DNA of 64,000 bases from Kiritimatiellia bacterium (GCA_017514235.1 JAFWKK010000025.1:1-64000); one strand, 5' to 3'. Positions 24,201 to 33,446 are shown, counted from the stretch's first letter. Notes: generated by a model not told the origin, from the sequence alone. Made by a program: numbers and translations.

Positions 24201-27200
24201 GATCCCAGCCTCGCCCTCACGGTCCCCTCGGCATACGACACGGGCTATGCCGTGTCCGTCAAGGGCACGAGCGCGACGTTCAAGGACTTGTCTATGGCCG
24301 TTACGGGCTATCTTGGTATCGTTGTGAACGGCAACAACGCGGCGGGCGATGCGCTGACGATCGACAACTGCGATGTTGTCTTCGATGGTACTGCAATCGA
24401 TCAGGCCATTTGGGTGTATAACCCCATGGGCGACGGAACGGTTTCAATTGAGAACGGTTCGTCCTTGACCGGCAAGGGTGCCATTCTGGTCTATGGATAC
24501 GGCACGAGTGCCGGTGACGCGAACCTGTCCATCACCGACAGCACGGTGAATTTGACGGGGGCGACAACTGCGTCCGCGTCGGGTTCTTCCAGACATGCCA
24601 TTGAGGTGTTGTCCAATGTCGGTGACAGCGTGCTGACGATCGACAACAGCACGGTGACCGTCACGGCCTCCAATGGTCTCAATCCCAACGGTAACGGTCC
24701 TGACGGCATCAACGTCGGCTCGCAGATGTCTGCGAACGGCAAGGGGCTTGCGAAAATCGACATCAAGAACGGCAGCGTGGTTACGGCTACCGGCAACGCC
24801 AACGGCGTCAACCTCTTCACGTGGGGGGACAGTTCCAATGTGAATCCCTGCGGTGCGGAACTATCTGTGGTTGACAGTACTCTGAATGCTTCTGCGACAC
24901 ATGCTACTGGCGGCCACTACGGTATCGTTGCGTACGCGTACCAGAAGGGCGACACGTCAGTCGTCTTCGAAAACAGCGCGGTCAACGCATCGGCACCTGC
25001 ATCCGCTGGTATCTACATCGGTGCAGGGGAAGACTTCAATGCTGATGTGGGCAACCTTTCGTATGAGGCAATTGACAGCGATGTCACGACGTCCGGCCCG
25101 TATGGACTTGTAGTGTCCACGGTCTCCGCTGACGGCAACAACACCAGCGCTATGCAGACGGTTGACATTTCAGGCGGCAGCTTCACTTGCAACGGCTTGC
25201 TCTTTGTGTATGGCGACGATGGCGAGAACACGGCGTCCGTGAGCATGAGCGATGTCACCGCCCAAATCGGCACGACGACCGCTACCGAAGAGCCGGTCCT
25301 CGGCACCGTTACGACGGGTGAGTTGAGCATCGATTCGGGAGATTACACGATTCTCCATGCTGCCGACTTGGATGCGTTTGACGTGGCAGACGGCAACATC
25401 AGCGGCGGCAACTTCAATGAACCTGTGCCTGAAGAACTTTGCGCGGATACCTACATTCCTACCCCACAGGATCCTGTCACTGGCAAGTACACGGTGAAGG
25501 TTGGTTCTTATGTCGCCCAGATTGGCGACGTGAAGTACGAGACCTTTGCCGAGGCGATTGTGGCAGCGGAGGCGTATAAGACTGCGAATGGTGACTATCC
25601 AGTAATCACCGTCCTCGACGCCACGGCGGAACAGACCAATCCCGACTGGAAGATCGCCGACGGCAAGCTCGTCCATAAGGTCTACGTCGCGCAGATCGGC
25701 ACGACGAAGTACGAGACGGTCGAGGACGCCTTGACGGTGGCACAGACTGCTGGCGCGACGATTGAAATTCTTGCGAACTCCACCGAGACGCCTAACCACG
25801 CACTCGAGGTTCTGATGGGCGGCGATATTACGCTGACCTCGTCGGTTCCGGTGCGCGTCGAGATTGCGCCGACAGCCAAGACTTCGAGCGTTGACAATGA
25901 CGGCATGGCCTATATCCGTTCGGTCAGCGCCGACGCACGTTGCACGTTTACGGTTGGCGCGAACGTCACATTGGCGTTCCCCGCGACTGCCGCCGGTGCA
26001 GGCGCGATGTATGTCGGCTATAGCTCGGCAAATGCTGCTGACATGGTAATCAATGGACGGCTTGAACTTTATGAACCTTATGTCGGTTCTCTGTCAACTC
26101 TGACGGTCAATCCGTCCGGCTCCATCAAGTCCATATCCGAGTGTTTGATCGTCCGCTGGGGTGCAACCGTTGACGTCATCGGCACCGGTTCTTCTTGGTC
26201 GGATGCGAATCCGCAGGCAGAGTTTGCCTATGTTGAACTTCAGGGCGGCGTCACGACCTTGAAGGACACATACGCCAAGGGCGGTGCTTGGGTGCATATC
26301 TTCGACAGGAACAACAAGGCGCCAGATTATGCGACCAAGTTGGTTCTCACCAATGCTGTTCTTGCCACCAGCAAGATCAACAATGCAATGGAGATTGACC
26401 TTGATATCAACTCCCAGATTGTGACGCCCGAAGTTGTCAACACGGGATCGATCAACATCGACGCCACGGGCATTACTCAGGCCGCCAAGGTGATTGACTA
26501 CACAGGCTCTGGCACGTTGGCACTTGCCGACTACGGCACAGTCAACGTGACGGGCGGAACGGCGTATGTTGATGGCAACGACCTCTGGATCACGATGCCG
26601 CCCGTCGCTGAGGCGTATGATGCCGAGGGCGGTACGTTGATCGGTCAGTTCTCCACGGTTAATGAGGCTATCGCCGCTGCTGGTGCAACCTATGTCAAGT
26701 TGCTCGACAATGTGACGCTTACAGCGCCGCTGACGATGACCAAATCCTATACGCTGGACTTCAACGGCAAGACGATCTACTACAACACGACTGCAACGAC
26801 AGTAATCAATGGTAGTTCTAATATCATTTTCAAGAACGGCAAGCTGGACATAAGCAGTTGCGCAATAAGTAGCAGTACAGATCAAGGGTTGCTTATATTC
26901 AAGTTCAATCCTGATGGAAATATACTGACCTTCGACAAAGTGGAGCTGTACGGCAAGAATTGTCGAACATATGGTATCTTCTCTTTTGCTAACAGTACTA
27001 ATGGAAGCACTGTCAATTTCATAAACGGAAGTAGAATAGCAATAGAAAATGAATCCAATCTCGACTATAGCGATATCTTTAAGGGATTAGGCAGCACCTA
27101 TCCTTACGTTGTAAACATCACCGACAGTACTGTTTCCTGCACAAATGTGACGAGATTCTCGCTCTACGGCACTGTGAACGTCAAGGACTCCACCGTCACG

Positions 27201-30200
27201 TTCACGGGCGGCGAGAACGCCTTCCGTCAGGGAGCTTTCACGTTTGACAATTCAACCGTCACGGTCAGCGGCGCAAAGGCGGGCGAAGGCAAAGGACTCG
27301 TCCCGCGCTTCAGCGACACGATTGTAACGAACGGCTCTGCGCTGACATTCATCGGAAGCAACATTGGCAAGGATGTTCTCTTCGAGTACGCGAACAACAT
27401 TGTCATCTACGACACATCTACCGTCACGGCGGCGTCCGTGAGCGGTGCGGCGGCAGACCGTGCAATCATCGCTCCCGCAAACTACGTGCTCGTGACGACG
27501 GACAATGGTGGCGCGTCTGTCACATACAGCGTAACGCCTGCGGTGGCGCGCATTGGTGATACTTATTACGCCACCTTCGCCGAAGCGATTGCGGCGGCGG
27601 ATGCGGCGGTTGCGGGCGGCGGTGCAGATCCTGTCATCATCGTACTTGATCAGACGGCGGCGCAGGACAACGCCGACTGGATATTCGCGACGGACAGCTC
27701 CGTCGAACCTCCCGTGACGACGCTTGTCCGCAGGACATACTACAACGTGTGGGTGGGCGGTACGCGGATTGCGGCCGACAACGCCGCCGATGTGTTCGGC
27801 GACGGGAAGGTGTCGTATGATGACGTGACGAAGACGCTTACGCTGAATGGCTACACCTATTCTGGTGCAGGCTACGAGAACAGCGCAATCTACGCCACGG
27901 AAGACATCGCGATCGTCGTTCAGGGCGAAAACTCCCTGACCTCTACGGCAGGGAACTGCATCTATGCCGGCGGGACGATCTCCGTAACGGGCACTGGCAC
28001 GACGCCGACGCTCAACATCGCCGCCAAGAGCAACAGCTACGCCCTGCAGGTTGCGGGTGTGAGCGCGGCATTCACCAACGTGACGATGGCGGTCTCCGGC
28101 AACAGGGGCTTCGTCGTCAACGAGAACAACGCTCCCGCCGATTCGATCGACATCAAGGGCTGCAACATCACGTTCGCCAACGGAACGGATCGTGCGCTGC
28201 AGGTCTGGAACGGGGAAGGCGATTCGTTGCTGACCATCGCGGATTCGACCGTTACCGGCGTCGGGCGCATTGTGATGTTCGCCGAAGGCGATACGGGTGA
28301 CACGACCTGCTTCATCACGAACAGCACCGTTGCGTTGACGGATTCGCAAATCGAGTCCTACAATGGTGATGCCACGGTCGAGATTTCCGAAAGTGCCGTT
28401 TCGATGACGGGTGGCGCCAACAACAAGAATGGCGCGTTCAATGTCGGTGCCCGGTACGGGGCGAACACGACGGCATCCGTCAAGATCTTGAACAACAGCG
28501 ATGTCACCTGTTCCGGTCAGTACTCCGGCATCAACGTCTGGACGTGGGGTGAGAATGGTCCGCAGGCATCCGAAATAATCGTCGAGGACAGTACGCTCAC
28601 ATCCAGCGGATCTTATTACGGATTGAGCGCATACTCGATTTACGAAGGCGACACGTCCGTGTACTTCAAGGACAGCACGGTCAACGCGACGGGCGCCATT
28701 TCGGCGATTGAGATGTGCAGTGACGCGAGCTACAATGCCGTTGGCGACAAGACCTACACGCAGATCGACAGCGACGTGACGCTGACCACGACGCAGTACG
28801 CTTATGGTCTGGACCTAGACAACAGCACATCAGGCGGCGTGAATGGTGATGCCTACAACACGGCGACGATCACCGGCGGTTCGCTTACCTGCAACGGTTG
28901 CGGTCTTTACGTCGTTGGCGATGATAATGACAACTCTAGCGTTACGATGCACGATGCCAACGTGACAATCGACGTGACGGGTCGTGACTGGTATCCGATC
29001 GTCACGGGCGAGCTGTCCATCGATTCGGGTTCCTACACGGTCATCGACCCTGACGAAAACGGCCTCGCAGCCGATGTCGGCAACATCACGGGCGGCATCT
29101 TCAGCGAGGACGTGAGTGATAGCTGCGCCGCTGGTTACGCGGCAACTGCCAATACCGATGCGGCGACGAAGGACGACTATCCGTATGTCGTTCTTCCCGC
29201 AGTCGCGAGCATAACGGTAGATGACGAAACCACCTACTACGCCACCTTCGCAGATGCCATCGCCGCTGCTGACGATGCGGTTGCGGCCGGCGAGGACGAT
29301 CCTGTCATTGTTGTGATTGATCCGACGGCTCCCCAGCCCAACGACGCCTGGAAGTTCGCGGACAACAACACGAAGCTCGTGCGCAAGGCGTACGTCGCGC
29401 AGATCGTGCGCGGCGGCGAGGTGATCGCGAAGTACGAGTCGTTTGACGAGGCGCTCGATGCGGCGGAGAGCGGCGACACCGTCCAGCTGCTGGCGGACGT
29501 CACGGGCGTGACGACGACCTACAACATCGACAAGACCTTGACGATCGACGGCCAGGGGCAGTACGCGATCGTCGCGGGCGAGAACACGGATCCGCGCAGC
29601 GTCGTCGACGCGTGGGGCGGCTCGCGCGTGATGTTCGACATGACGCGCTCGACGGCGAACGTCACCTTCAAGGACATCACCATTGACAACGGCGAAGGGC
29701 ACTACTACTCCTTCCTCGCGCGTGTCAAGAGCGGCACCACGACGTTCGAGGACGCGACCATCCTGCACGGCGCGGAGGCGGATGCGAGCGGCGCTGACGG
29801 CGTCGGCTACGGCGCGGCCGTGCAGGTCGACGGCGGCAACGTGCTCGTCACGGGCGACTTCTACGCGGACACGCATGGTGCGCCGCTCGAAGCCGGCGAA
29901 ACGGGTGACCGTGCGGCCGGCATCTTCCCGTTCACGGCGTTCCTCTACCAGGATGGTGGAATCCGCTTTGACGACGGCGTGAACGTCAGCATCGGACAGG
30001 ACCTGCTGCTCGTCGGCATGGTCGGGGCGATGGACGTTGCGAACGACGAGGATCGCCAGATGGTGCAGGAGATGCTCGACCAGATGAACGTGCCGGCGGG
30101 GTACTACCCCTACACGCTCAAGCTTGGCGACAACTCCCTGACTTCCTTCACAGGCGCGTCGCCGCTCGGCTGGAACGATATCATCGACTACGGCAAGGAG

Positions 30201-33200
30201 ATCATGACCGCCACGTCGGCGCTTGGCATGGATATGGATCCGACGACGACGCCTGTCGAGGTGGGACTCCTGTCTGACACGGTCCTGCCCGACACGTTCA
30301 CGTTCGAGGATTCCAACTTCACGGTGGATGGCAACGGCTACGCGCTCTCGGGTACGATCGAGTACACCGACACGGCAGGTCTCATCCACGACATCGTGAT
30401 GGGCACGGATGACAATGCGCTCGTTCTCGACATGACGGGCGTCACGCAGCCTATCGAGATCGGTTCCGGCATTGTGGTGGACAACGTGACCATCAAGATG
30501 ACAGAGGACCAGGCGACGGCCGGCACGCCGGTCATCATCTGGGATGTTGACGGCGGCGTCGTTGCGCCGGAGAATGAGGCCGGCGTAACGGTCGCGCTTG
30601 TCGATGGGCAGGGCGAACCCACCGGCGACACGGCGAACCTCATCTGGGACGACGAGATGGGCATGGCCTACATCGGCCCGTGCGAGGCGCGCCTCACCGG
30701 CCCGACGCACGAGCAGCCGATCTACACTTCGCTCGCGAACGCCATAGCGCAGGCTGCGCAGAGCGGCGACACCGTGACGCTGCTGATGGACATCGAGAAC
30801 TTCTCGGGAACGCAGTTCGTCTCGAAGCAGGACCTCGTCATCGACGGCGCGGGGTACAAGATCGCGGCGGCGCCCGTCACGACGCACCGCGACATCGTTA
30901 ACGCATGGGCGGGAAGCACGGCCATGTTCAAGCTTGAGACGGGCGACATCACCTTCCGGGACATTACGCTCGACGGAGACGCGACGCACGCCTACACGTT
31001 CCTCATCAGCGCGGACAATTCCAGCGTGTCGCTCACGACTGAAGACATCACACTGTTGAACGGCGGCGAACTGTGCGGCGACGCGAGCGGGCAGGTCCTT
31101 GAGGCGGGCGCGGGCTACGGTGCGGCAATCCACCTGAACAACGGCGCGGCGCTCACCGTGAAGGACGGCTTCTACGCCGACACGCACGGCGCACCGTCCG
31201 AGGCCGGTCAGGCTGACGGCTGCTTCCCGTTCACGGGCATCCTGCCGGAGGGCGGAAGCTCGGTCCTGTTTGACCTCGTTGATGATTCCGACGAGAATCC
31301 GACGGTGGAGATCGGCAAAGACCTGCTGCTCGTCGGCATGGTTGGCGTGATTCCGCTTGGCGAGGTGCAAGGGATCCTCGACTACATGAAGGTTCCGTCG
31401 CGCTTCATACCGTACACGCTCACGCTGGGCGACGGCTCGGCCTACGCGTTCACGGGCGCATCCCCGCTCGGCTGGAACGACATCATCGACTACGGCAAGG
31501 ATATCATGGATGCCTCCACCGCCATCGGCTACGAAGGCCTGGACAAAGACTCGACGCCCGTCGAGGTGGGACTCCTCACGGACACAGTCCTGCCCGACAC
31601 GTTCACGTTCGAGGATTCCAACTTCACCGTGAACGGCAACGGCAACGCGCTCTCCGGCACGATCAAGTACACCGACGACGCCGGCGTGATCAAGAACATC
31701 GTGCTCGGCACCGAGAACGCGGCGCTCGTGCTGGACATGACTGAAGTCATGCGCCCTGTGGAGCTGGGCAGCGGCGTCGATGTCGAGAACGTGCAGATCA
31801 AGATGACGGAAGAGCAGGCGGTCCTCGGCCATCCTGTGTTCTTCTGGGACGTTAGTGGCGAAGATCCGGTGCACGATGGCACACTTACGGTCCAGGTCGT
31901 CGATGCTCAAGGCGATTCCACCGGAGTGACCAAGGGGCTCGTCTGGGATAACGAGATGGGCGTAGCCTACATCGGACCGTGCGAGGCGCGCCTTACCGGC
32001 CCCGAGAGGGATCCGGCCTACATGGATCTCATGAATGCGTTCGCGACGGCGGTCGGCGGCGAAACCGTGACGCTGTTCATGCCTGGCGTGACGCTCGACG
32101 ACTCCGTCGCACTCCCGGCCGGAGAGTTGCTGTTCACCACGAACGTGTACGAGCTGACGCTTGGCGAGAACGCGGCGTTCACGTTCACCAACGCGACGAC
32201 GGTGTTCCGCACCGAGCTCGACGCCGTCGACTTCATCGCGCTTGCCGGCGATTGCGCGACCGGCTACTGGCTGCGCCACGAGGCGGACGGCATCACGAAC
32301 GTCTACAGCGTGGTCGAGCGCGGCGAGTATACCGTCGTAGGCGACCTTGCCGACGGAACGGCCGGCACCGCGACGATAAAGGCGAGCGACGAATGGGTCG
32401 CCGCCAACGTCGGCGCGAACGTGAAGACGATCAACGAGATCGAGAAATTCCTCAACTCCACCAACTCCACCGTCAGCATGAGGGAGTGGGAGAAGTACGT
32501 CCTGAACCAGACGGCGCAGTTCAAGGTGACTGCCGTCAGCGCGGCGAACGACGCCGTAACCTCTACGCTCGTCGAGCCTGCGTCGGCGGAAACGACTGGC
32601 TTTGCCGTTGCCTATTCGTTCGATCGCATCGCACCAGATTTCTCGTTGGTCGAGGCAGGTACGCCGGCTGTATCGCACTCTTTCACTGTGCCAATCGCAT
32701 CTGTCTCGTCCAACGCCATTTACCGCATCCGCGTCCACCTCACTTCCGGCGGCACGACGCTCGTGGTCGATTCCCTTAACGCAGTCGGCGTGATGAAGGT
32801 CGTTCCGACCGCGTTGCGCTCGATCGTCGCGGTGCCGTGGCGCGCGTTCGGCGGCGGCGACATCTCGGTGGCCGACTTCATCCGCGAGTCCGGGCTTGGC
32901 GAGGGCGACGCGCTCCACGCCTACAACGGGTCGTCCTACGACACGTGGACGTTCGAGAACGGCGGGTGGACGGCGTCGCGCACGTTCCTGGCGAACGAGT
33001 CCGGCACGTCCGAGAGCACGGTCGAGGGCACCGCGGCCGAGTACGGGCTAGCGTCCGGCACGGGCGTGTGGCTCGAGCGCGCCGGCGACGAAGTCGGAAC
33101 CGTGTGCATGGTCGGCGAGTATTCGCGTGCCGCAGTCACCACAGCGCTGACAGCCGGCGAGAGCGCGAAGTCGCCGAGCTGGAACCTCGTTGCGCCGCCG

Positions 33201-33446
33201 TCCGTCTTCGACAGCGACCTGAACGAGCTCTTCCCGGACGCTTCCGCCGCCGACCGCATTGTGGTGCCGACCGCATCGCTTCAGCGCAGCTACACCTTCA
33301 AGAACGGCAAGTGGGGCTTCTCGGATTCCCGCAAGCTGGCGAACGGGCGTGTGCAGACGTTCCACAACACGGACTATTCGACGATTCCCGCAGGAACAGG
33401 CTTCTGGTACCTGAACGGCGGAGCCGCAAAGACGATCGAGTGGTAA
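18243..33446 (+). CDS. giant secreted repeat protein (5067 residues), adhesin-like
   Basis: The chosen ATG at 18243 follows AAGGAAAGAAAGG and gives a clean signal peptide (MKKIHMLAALLTMLMPTVLWG). Residues about 30-205 resemble InlB-type B-repeats/beta-grasp segments (YKFTGWSGYATS, FRFAGWYVLENG). From about residue 215 to 4700 there are at least nine copies of a module beginning VAxIGxTxYxTxxxAxxAA...GxTVxLLxD, followed by Gly/Thr/Asn-rich short strands (GTLTVNGGTFAATPSG) typical of right-handed beta-helices. Two large internal duplications are evident. The last 200 residues form a distinct domain (IVAVPWRAFGGGDISVADFI ... SWNLVAPPSVFDSD). I see no transmembrane anchor, LPXTG or PEP-CTERM motif. 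It probably acts at the surface in adhesion or polymer binding. GC content rises from 5' to 3'. Confidence 0.85.
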   Translation: MKKIHMLAALLTMLMPTVLWGNFNTHSKHYGKMTVTASGAGTVYLSAQSSGATSGDASYSWNCNSSSSNDSATRYCYAKPNRGYKFTGWSGYATSTDNPYALTLSATSTSSSSPTTANVTAKFEQLPPVSVTFAAPNNGSYTVNGEAVGSQVVKANQAAPYSATLVATPAANFRFAGWYVLENGSKSFFSTDASTTKDFEEDVTVGAEFVPDGYAIYAAVAGKGYDDLATALSEALPGESISVYSSTTLGETAAVEAGVSLTVASGVTLTVASGATLYIDGSATVNGAIAGTVSKCTKLIQQMGQSDGVPFNPYGTVKYWKTSITTPSISISSSATHTTIVNGLGQVFRTTLSSSAKLIKCTIDSSVAVNHIKSIAGESTSVNVVNDTLNSGMVILLGSDCVINGGLTAKAGFRGVVDCANFSCSTITTKEVSGNNGKATFLNCPSFTGSKVINITHDYFNCDRVTLSSFNAGNTATLNFYDCGTAATPATFSVGSYSSGPSATTTHNFYSGYYNSLSYKTCYKVYGGSYKTDPSNYNADVDNLEVVYDSVGKWYNVLPAVPAEKVCAIGGMEYTSLSAAIDAAANGDTITLIAAVDMAQGTAIVPSGKNITISLEKHSISNGKIVNNGTLTIVDSTIDNDGDVASDIENNGTLDFVFGTYSGAVVNKTGTLTVHNGAFTGSFTKTGGTVNLKGGHFKTDVSSLVTSDDYLAYSSGGFYYVCEVPNGTMSETTVSGKSGYSATPYNDADYNLLKDRVSNNKTTKSDYTATNWIRLAELLTFYEVFYNASLDATLQFDRVVPANSLSAYASTGTFPQSLQIKHDLDAGELYRGLSAVLVGNGYYGKQYKALWEDSIKSVSLAVSDGSSGSNAGTLCRTMIELWTSVRAPDYHDPDNKHMLTNTLYVAGQKLFTLSAGSNKAMIRPARGAATFYATLGAAMNAATDGGRVMLANDCDTALPLNKAGTYTFDTMGFAASDAVSVSDGLFVKSETAVDSSAKGLVPDAKATTYVVAQKVALVGETFYDNLTEAVGAANGTTVTLLAATDETITLGEGQTLSLNKNGIAFDDAKVVTSVEGSSVKATTAEGVTVYSLVKDVVTSGEAHYPSIEAAVAATEGGTVAVTVIAADTETIALVAGKTLSVTVADGVTADVTVNPAEGTFIETSTDGATTTYVSKKITVEMKEPTATVAVTKIDNGTESEVTDAAEIAAVVAKMTGNNDVPRTDNTDKLDVLDKITVTPTKIVEEVKGGKTVIRSATFDVTPNLNAGQSLGEGQKLKFRLPVDAAATQLAAIVYHSGAQFGIYPVQTYNNEEKFVEVESDTFSPYGYELLDGETANPVAAIGTTGYSTLAAALAAALDGETVTLISGPDTAISAKGEVTGGKTVTVTGTAKFNWGDGWLMVGRGSNAGDGTLIFKDATITRSSDQSSYGFNISCKKKNSATTCNGTVIITNSTIDCDYMINKGTLAVYGKGTVGETPDLTVHNGWGVGGRPAGETESGEHATATVTLSESAYVKVVYHNGMGNGYEGNAVMTLTDGSVFEYTGGSFANGDNCSAGATGKIVIDATSLFKATKFQNTANGNSSIAIDATGITDPVKVIDCTNSGATDLAGYGTVTVTGGEAYVEDGDLWVKKPAVAQIGETKYETLEAAIAAANADDTVQLLTDVELDEAVDIAKSITLDLNGKTVSISEANEDGYAISVSSGTVTVTGNGTIDAGEDIALDVAGGSVTIANGTFSVIGVDDGSLTITDGTFNGGLLTVDGTTIINGGTFNDVVDVGGGAVIINNGAFTAADNVLMVTDAEGTLTVNGGTFAATPSGEGDPIVVYVEGGEANLTGGTFTGGTIATDEAETGTLTVSGGFFSALVPEEYCANGYIPTAQNSETGLYSVTQGSYYDVWVGGTQLSSINAADVFGDGKVSYDAATKTLTLNGYTYSGAGYGDSAVYIGDVGGATFNIVVAGENSLTSTAAYGYAIRSVGTGAVTVTGSGSDPSLALTVPSAYDTGYAVSVKGTSATFKDLSMAVTGYLGIVVNGNNAAGDALTIDNCDVVFDGTAIDQAIWVYNPMGDGTVSIENGSSLTGKGAILVYGYGTSAGDANLSITDSTVNLTGATTASASGSSRHAIEVLSNVGDSVLTIDNSTVTVTASNGLNPNGNGPDGINVGSQMSANGKGLAKIDIKNGSVVTATGNANGVNLFTWGDSSNVNPCGAELSVVDSTLNASATHATGGHYGIVAYAYQKGDTSVVFENSAVNASAPASAGIYIGAGEDFNADVGNLSYEAIDSDVTTSGPYGLVVSTVSADGNNTSAMQTVDISGGSFTCNGLLFVYGDDGENTASVSMSDVTAQIGTTTATEEPVLGTVTTGELSIDSGDYTILHAADLDAFDVADGNISGGNFNEPVPEELCADTYIPTPQDPVTGKYTVKVGSYVAQIGDVKYETFAEAIVAAEAYKTANGDYPVITVLDATAEQTNPDWKIADGKLVHKVYVAQIGTTKYETVEDALTVAQTAGATIEILANSTETPNHALEVLMGGDITLTSSVPVRVEIAPTAKTSSVDNDGMAYIRSVSADARCTFTVGANVTLAFPATAAGAGAMYVGYSSANAADMVINGRLELYEPYVGSLSTLTVNPSGSIKSISECLIVRWGATVDVIGTGSSWSDANPQAEFAYVELQGGVTTLKDTYAKGGAWVHIFDRNNKAPDYATKLVLTNAVLATSKINNAMEIDLDINSQIVTPEVVNTGSINIDATGITQAAKVIDYTGSGTLALADYGTVNVTGGTAYVDGNDLWITMPPVAEAYDAEGGTLIGQFSTVNEAIAAAGATYVKLLDNVTLTAPLTMTKSYTLDFNGKTIYYNTTATTVINGSSNIIFKNGKLDISSCAISSSTDQGLLIFKFNPDGNILTFDKVELYGKNCRTYGIFSFANSTNGSTVNFINGSRIAIENESNLDYSDIFKGLGSTYPYVVNITDSTVSCTNVTRFSLYGTVNVKDSTVTFTGGENAFRQGAFTFDNSTVTVSGAKAGEGKGLVPRFSDTIVTNGSALTFIGSNIGKDVLFEYANNIVIYDTSTVTAASVSGAAADRAIIAPANYVLVTTDNGGASVTYSVTPAVARIGDTYYATFAEAIAAADAAVAGGGADPVIIVLDQTAAQDNADWIFATDSSVEPPVTTLVRRTYYNVWVGGTRIAADNAADVFGDGKVSYDDVTKTLTLNGYTYSGAGYENSAIYATEDIAIVVQGENSLTSTAGNCIYAGGTISVTGTGTTPTLNIAAKSNSYALQVAGVSAAFTNVTMAVSGNRGFVVNENNAPADSIDIKGCNITFANGTDRALQVWNGEGDSLLTIADSTVTGVGRIVMFAEGDTGDTTCFITNSTVALTDSQIESYNGDATVEISESAVSMTGGANNKNGAFNVGARYGANTTASVKILNNSDVTCSGQYSGINVWTWGENGPQASEIIVEDSTLTSSGSYYGLSAYSIYEGDTSVYFKDSTVNATGAISAIEMCSDASYNAVGDKTYTQIDSDVTLTTTQYAYGLDLDNSTSGGVNGDAYNTATITGGSLTCNGCGLYVVGDDNDNSSVTMHDANVTIDVTGRDWYPIVTGELSIDSGSYTVIDPDENGLAADVGNITGGIFSEDVSDSCAAGYAATANTDAATKDDYPYVVLPAVASITVDDETTYYATFADAIAAADDAVAAGEDDPVIVVIDPTAPQPNDAWKFADNNTKLVRKAYVAQIVRGGEVIAKYESFDEALDAAESGDTVQLLADVTGVTTTYNIDKTLTIDGQGQYAIVAGENTDPRSVVDAWGGSRVMFDMTRSTANVTFKDITIDNGEGHYYSFLARVKSGTTTFEDATILHGAEADASGADGVGYGAAVQVDGGNVLVTGDFYADTHGAPLEAGETGDRAAGIFPFTAFLYQDGGIRFDDGVNVSIGQDLLLVGMVGAMDVANDEDRQMVQEMLDQMNVPAGYYPYTLKLGDNSLTSFTGASPLGWNDIIDYGKEIMTATSALGMDMDPTTTPVEVGLLSDTVLPDTFTFEDSNFTVDGNGYALSGTIEYTDTAGLIHDIVMGTDDNALVLDMTGVTQPIEIGSGIVVDNVTIKMTEDQATAGTPVIIWDVDGGVVAPENEAGVTVALVDGQGEPTGDTANLIWDDEMGMAYIGPCEARLTGPTHEQPIYTSLANAIAQAAQSGDTVTLLMDIENFSGTQFVSKQDLVIDGAGYKIAAAPVTTHRDIVNAWAGSTAMFKLETGDITFRDITLDGDATHAYTFLISADNSSVSLTTEDITLLNGGELCGDASGQVLEAGAGYGAAIHLNNGAALTVKDGFYADTHGAPSEAGQADGCFPFTGILPEGGSSVLFDLVDDSDENPTVEIGKDLLLVGMVGVIPLGEVQGILDYMKVPSRFIPYTLTLGDGSAYAFTGASPLGWNDIIDYGKDIMDASTAIGYEGLDKDSTPVEVGLLTDTVLPDTFTFEDSNFTVNGNGNALSGTIKYTDDAGVIKNIVLGTENAALVLDMTEVMRPVELGSGVDVENVQIKMTEEQAVLGHPVFFWDVSGEDPVHDGTLTVQVVDAQGDSTGVTKGLVWDNEMGVAYIGPCEARLTGPERDPAYMDLMNAFATAVGGETVTLFMPGVTLDDSVALPAGELLFTTNVYELTLGENAAFTFTNATTVFRTELDAVDFIALAGDCATGYWLRHEADGITNVYSVVERGEYTVVGDLADGTAGTATIKASDEWVAANVGANVKTINEIEKFLNSTNSTVSMREWEKYVLNQTAQFKVTAVSAANDAVTSTLVEPASAETTGFAVAYSFDRIAPDFSLVEAGTPAVSHSFTVPIASVSSNAIYRIRVHLTSGGTTLVVDSLNAVGVMKVVPTALRSIVAVPWRAFGGGDISVADFIRESGLGEGDALHAYNGSSYDTWTFENGGWTASRTFLANESGTSESTVEGTAAEYGLASGTGVWLERAGDEVGTVCMVGEYSRAAVTTALTAGESAKSPSWNLVAPPSVFDSDLNELFPDASAADRIVVPTASLQRSYTFKNGKWGFSDSRKLANGRVQTFHNTDYSTIPAGTGFWYLNGGAAKTIEW
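23913..25545 (+). repeat. long internal duplication A, copy 1
   Basis: This part of the giant gene (residues about 1891-2430) begins YYDVWVGGTQLSSINAADVF and contains VFGDGKVSYD, TKTLTLNGYTYSGAGY, GELSIDSGDYTI and ends with VAQIGDVKYETF. The same order of motifs recurs at 27738-29270, so a block of about 530 residues was duplicated and then diverged. Confidence 0.8.
27738..29270 (+). repeat. long internal duplication A, copy 2
   Basis: Residues about 3166-3675 repeat block A: YYNVWVGGTRIAADNAADVF, VFGDGKVSYD, TKTLTLNGYTYSGAGY, then a run of DSTVTGVG/NSTVALTDS strands and GELSIDSGSYTVI. Divergence is in the strands facing solvent, while the module starts are nearly invariant. Confidence 0.8.
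29389..30667 (+). repeat. long internal duplication B, copy 1
   Basis: Residues about 3716-4142 form a unit with markers GDTVQLLADV, YGAAVQVDGG, FYADTHGAPLEAGE, DLLLVGMVGAMD, GASPLGWNDIIDYGK and VLPDTFTFEDSNFTV. It is directly followed by a second copy in tandem. Confidence 0.85.
30669..31970 (+). repeat. long internal duplication B, copy 2
   Basis: Residues about 4143-4576 repeat unit B: YIGPCEARLTGPTHEQPIY, GDTVTLLMDI, YGAAIHLNNG, FYADTHGAPSEAGQ, DLLLVGMVGVIP, GASPLGWNDIIDYGK and VLPDTFTFEDSNFTV. A third, truncated copy starts at YIGPCEARLTGPERDPAYM. Long identical stretches at the DNA level (for example around GGCTGGAACGA) imply recent duplication or gene conversion. Confidence 0.85.

Noticed and set aside
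28830..32918. 1362-codon minus-strand open frame antisense to the giant gene
   Set aside because: It is rich in Arg, Ala, Asp, His and Val with no domain-like pattern. It is the expected shadow of a GC-rich gene with strong codon bias, and the plus strand has a signal peptide and clear repeats.
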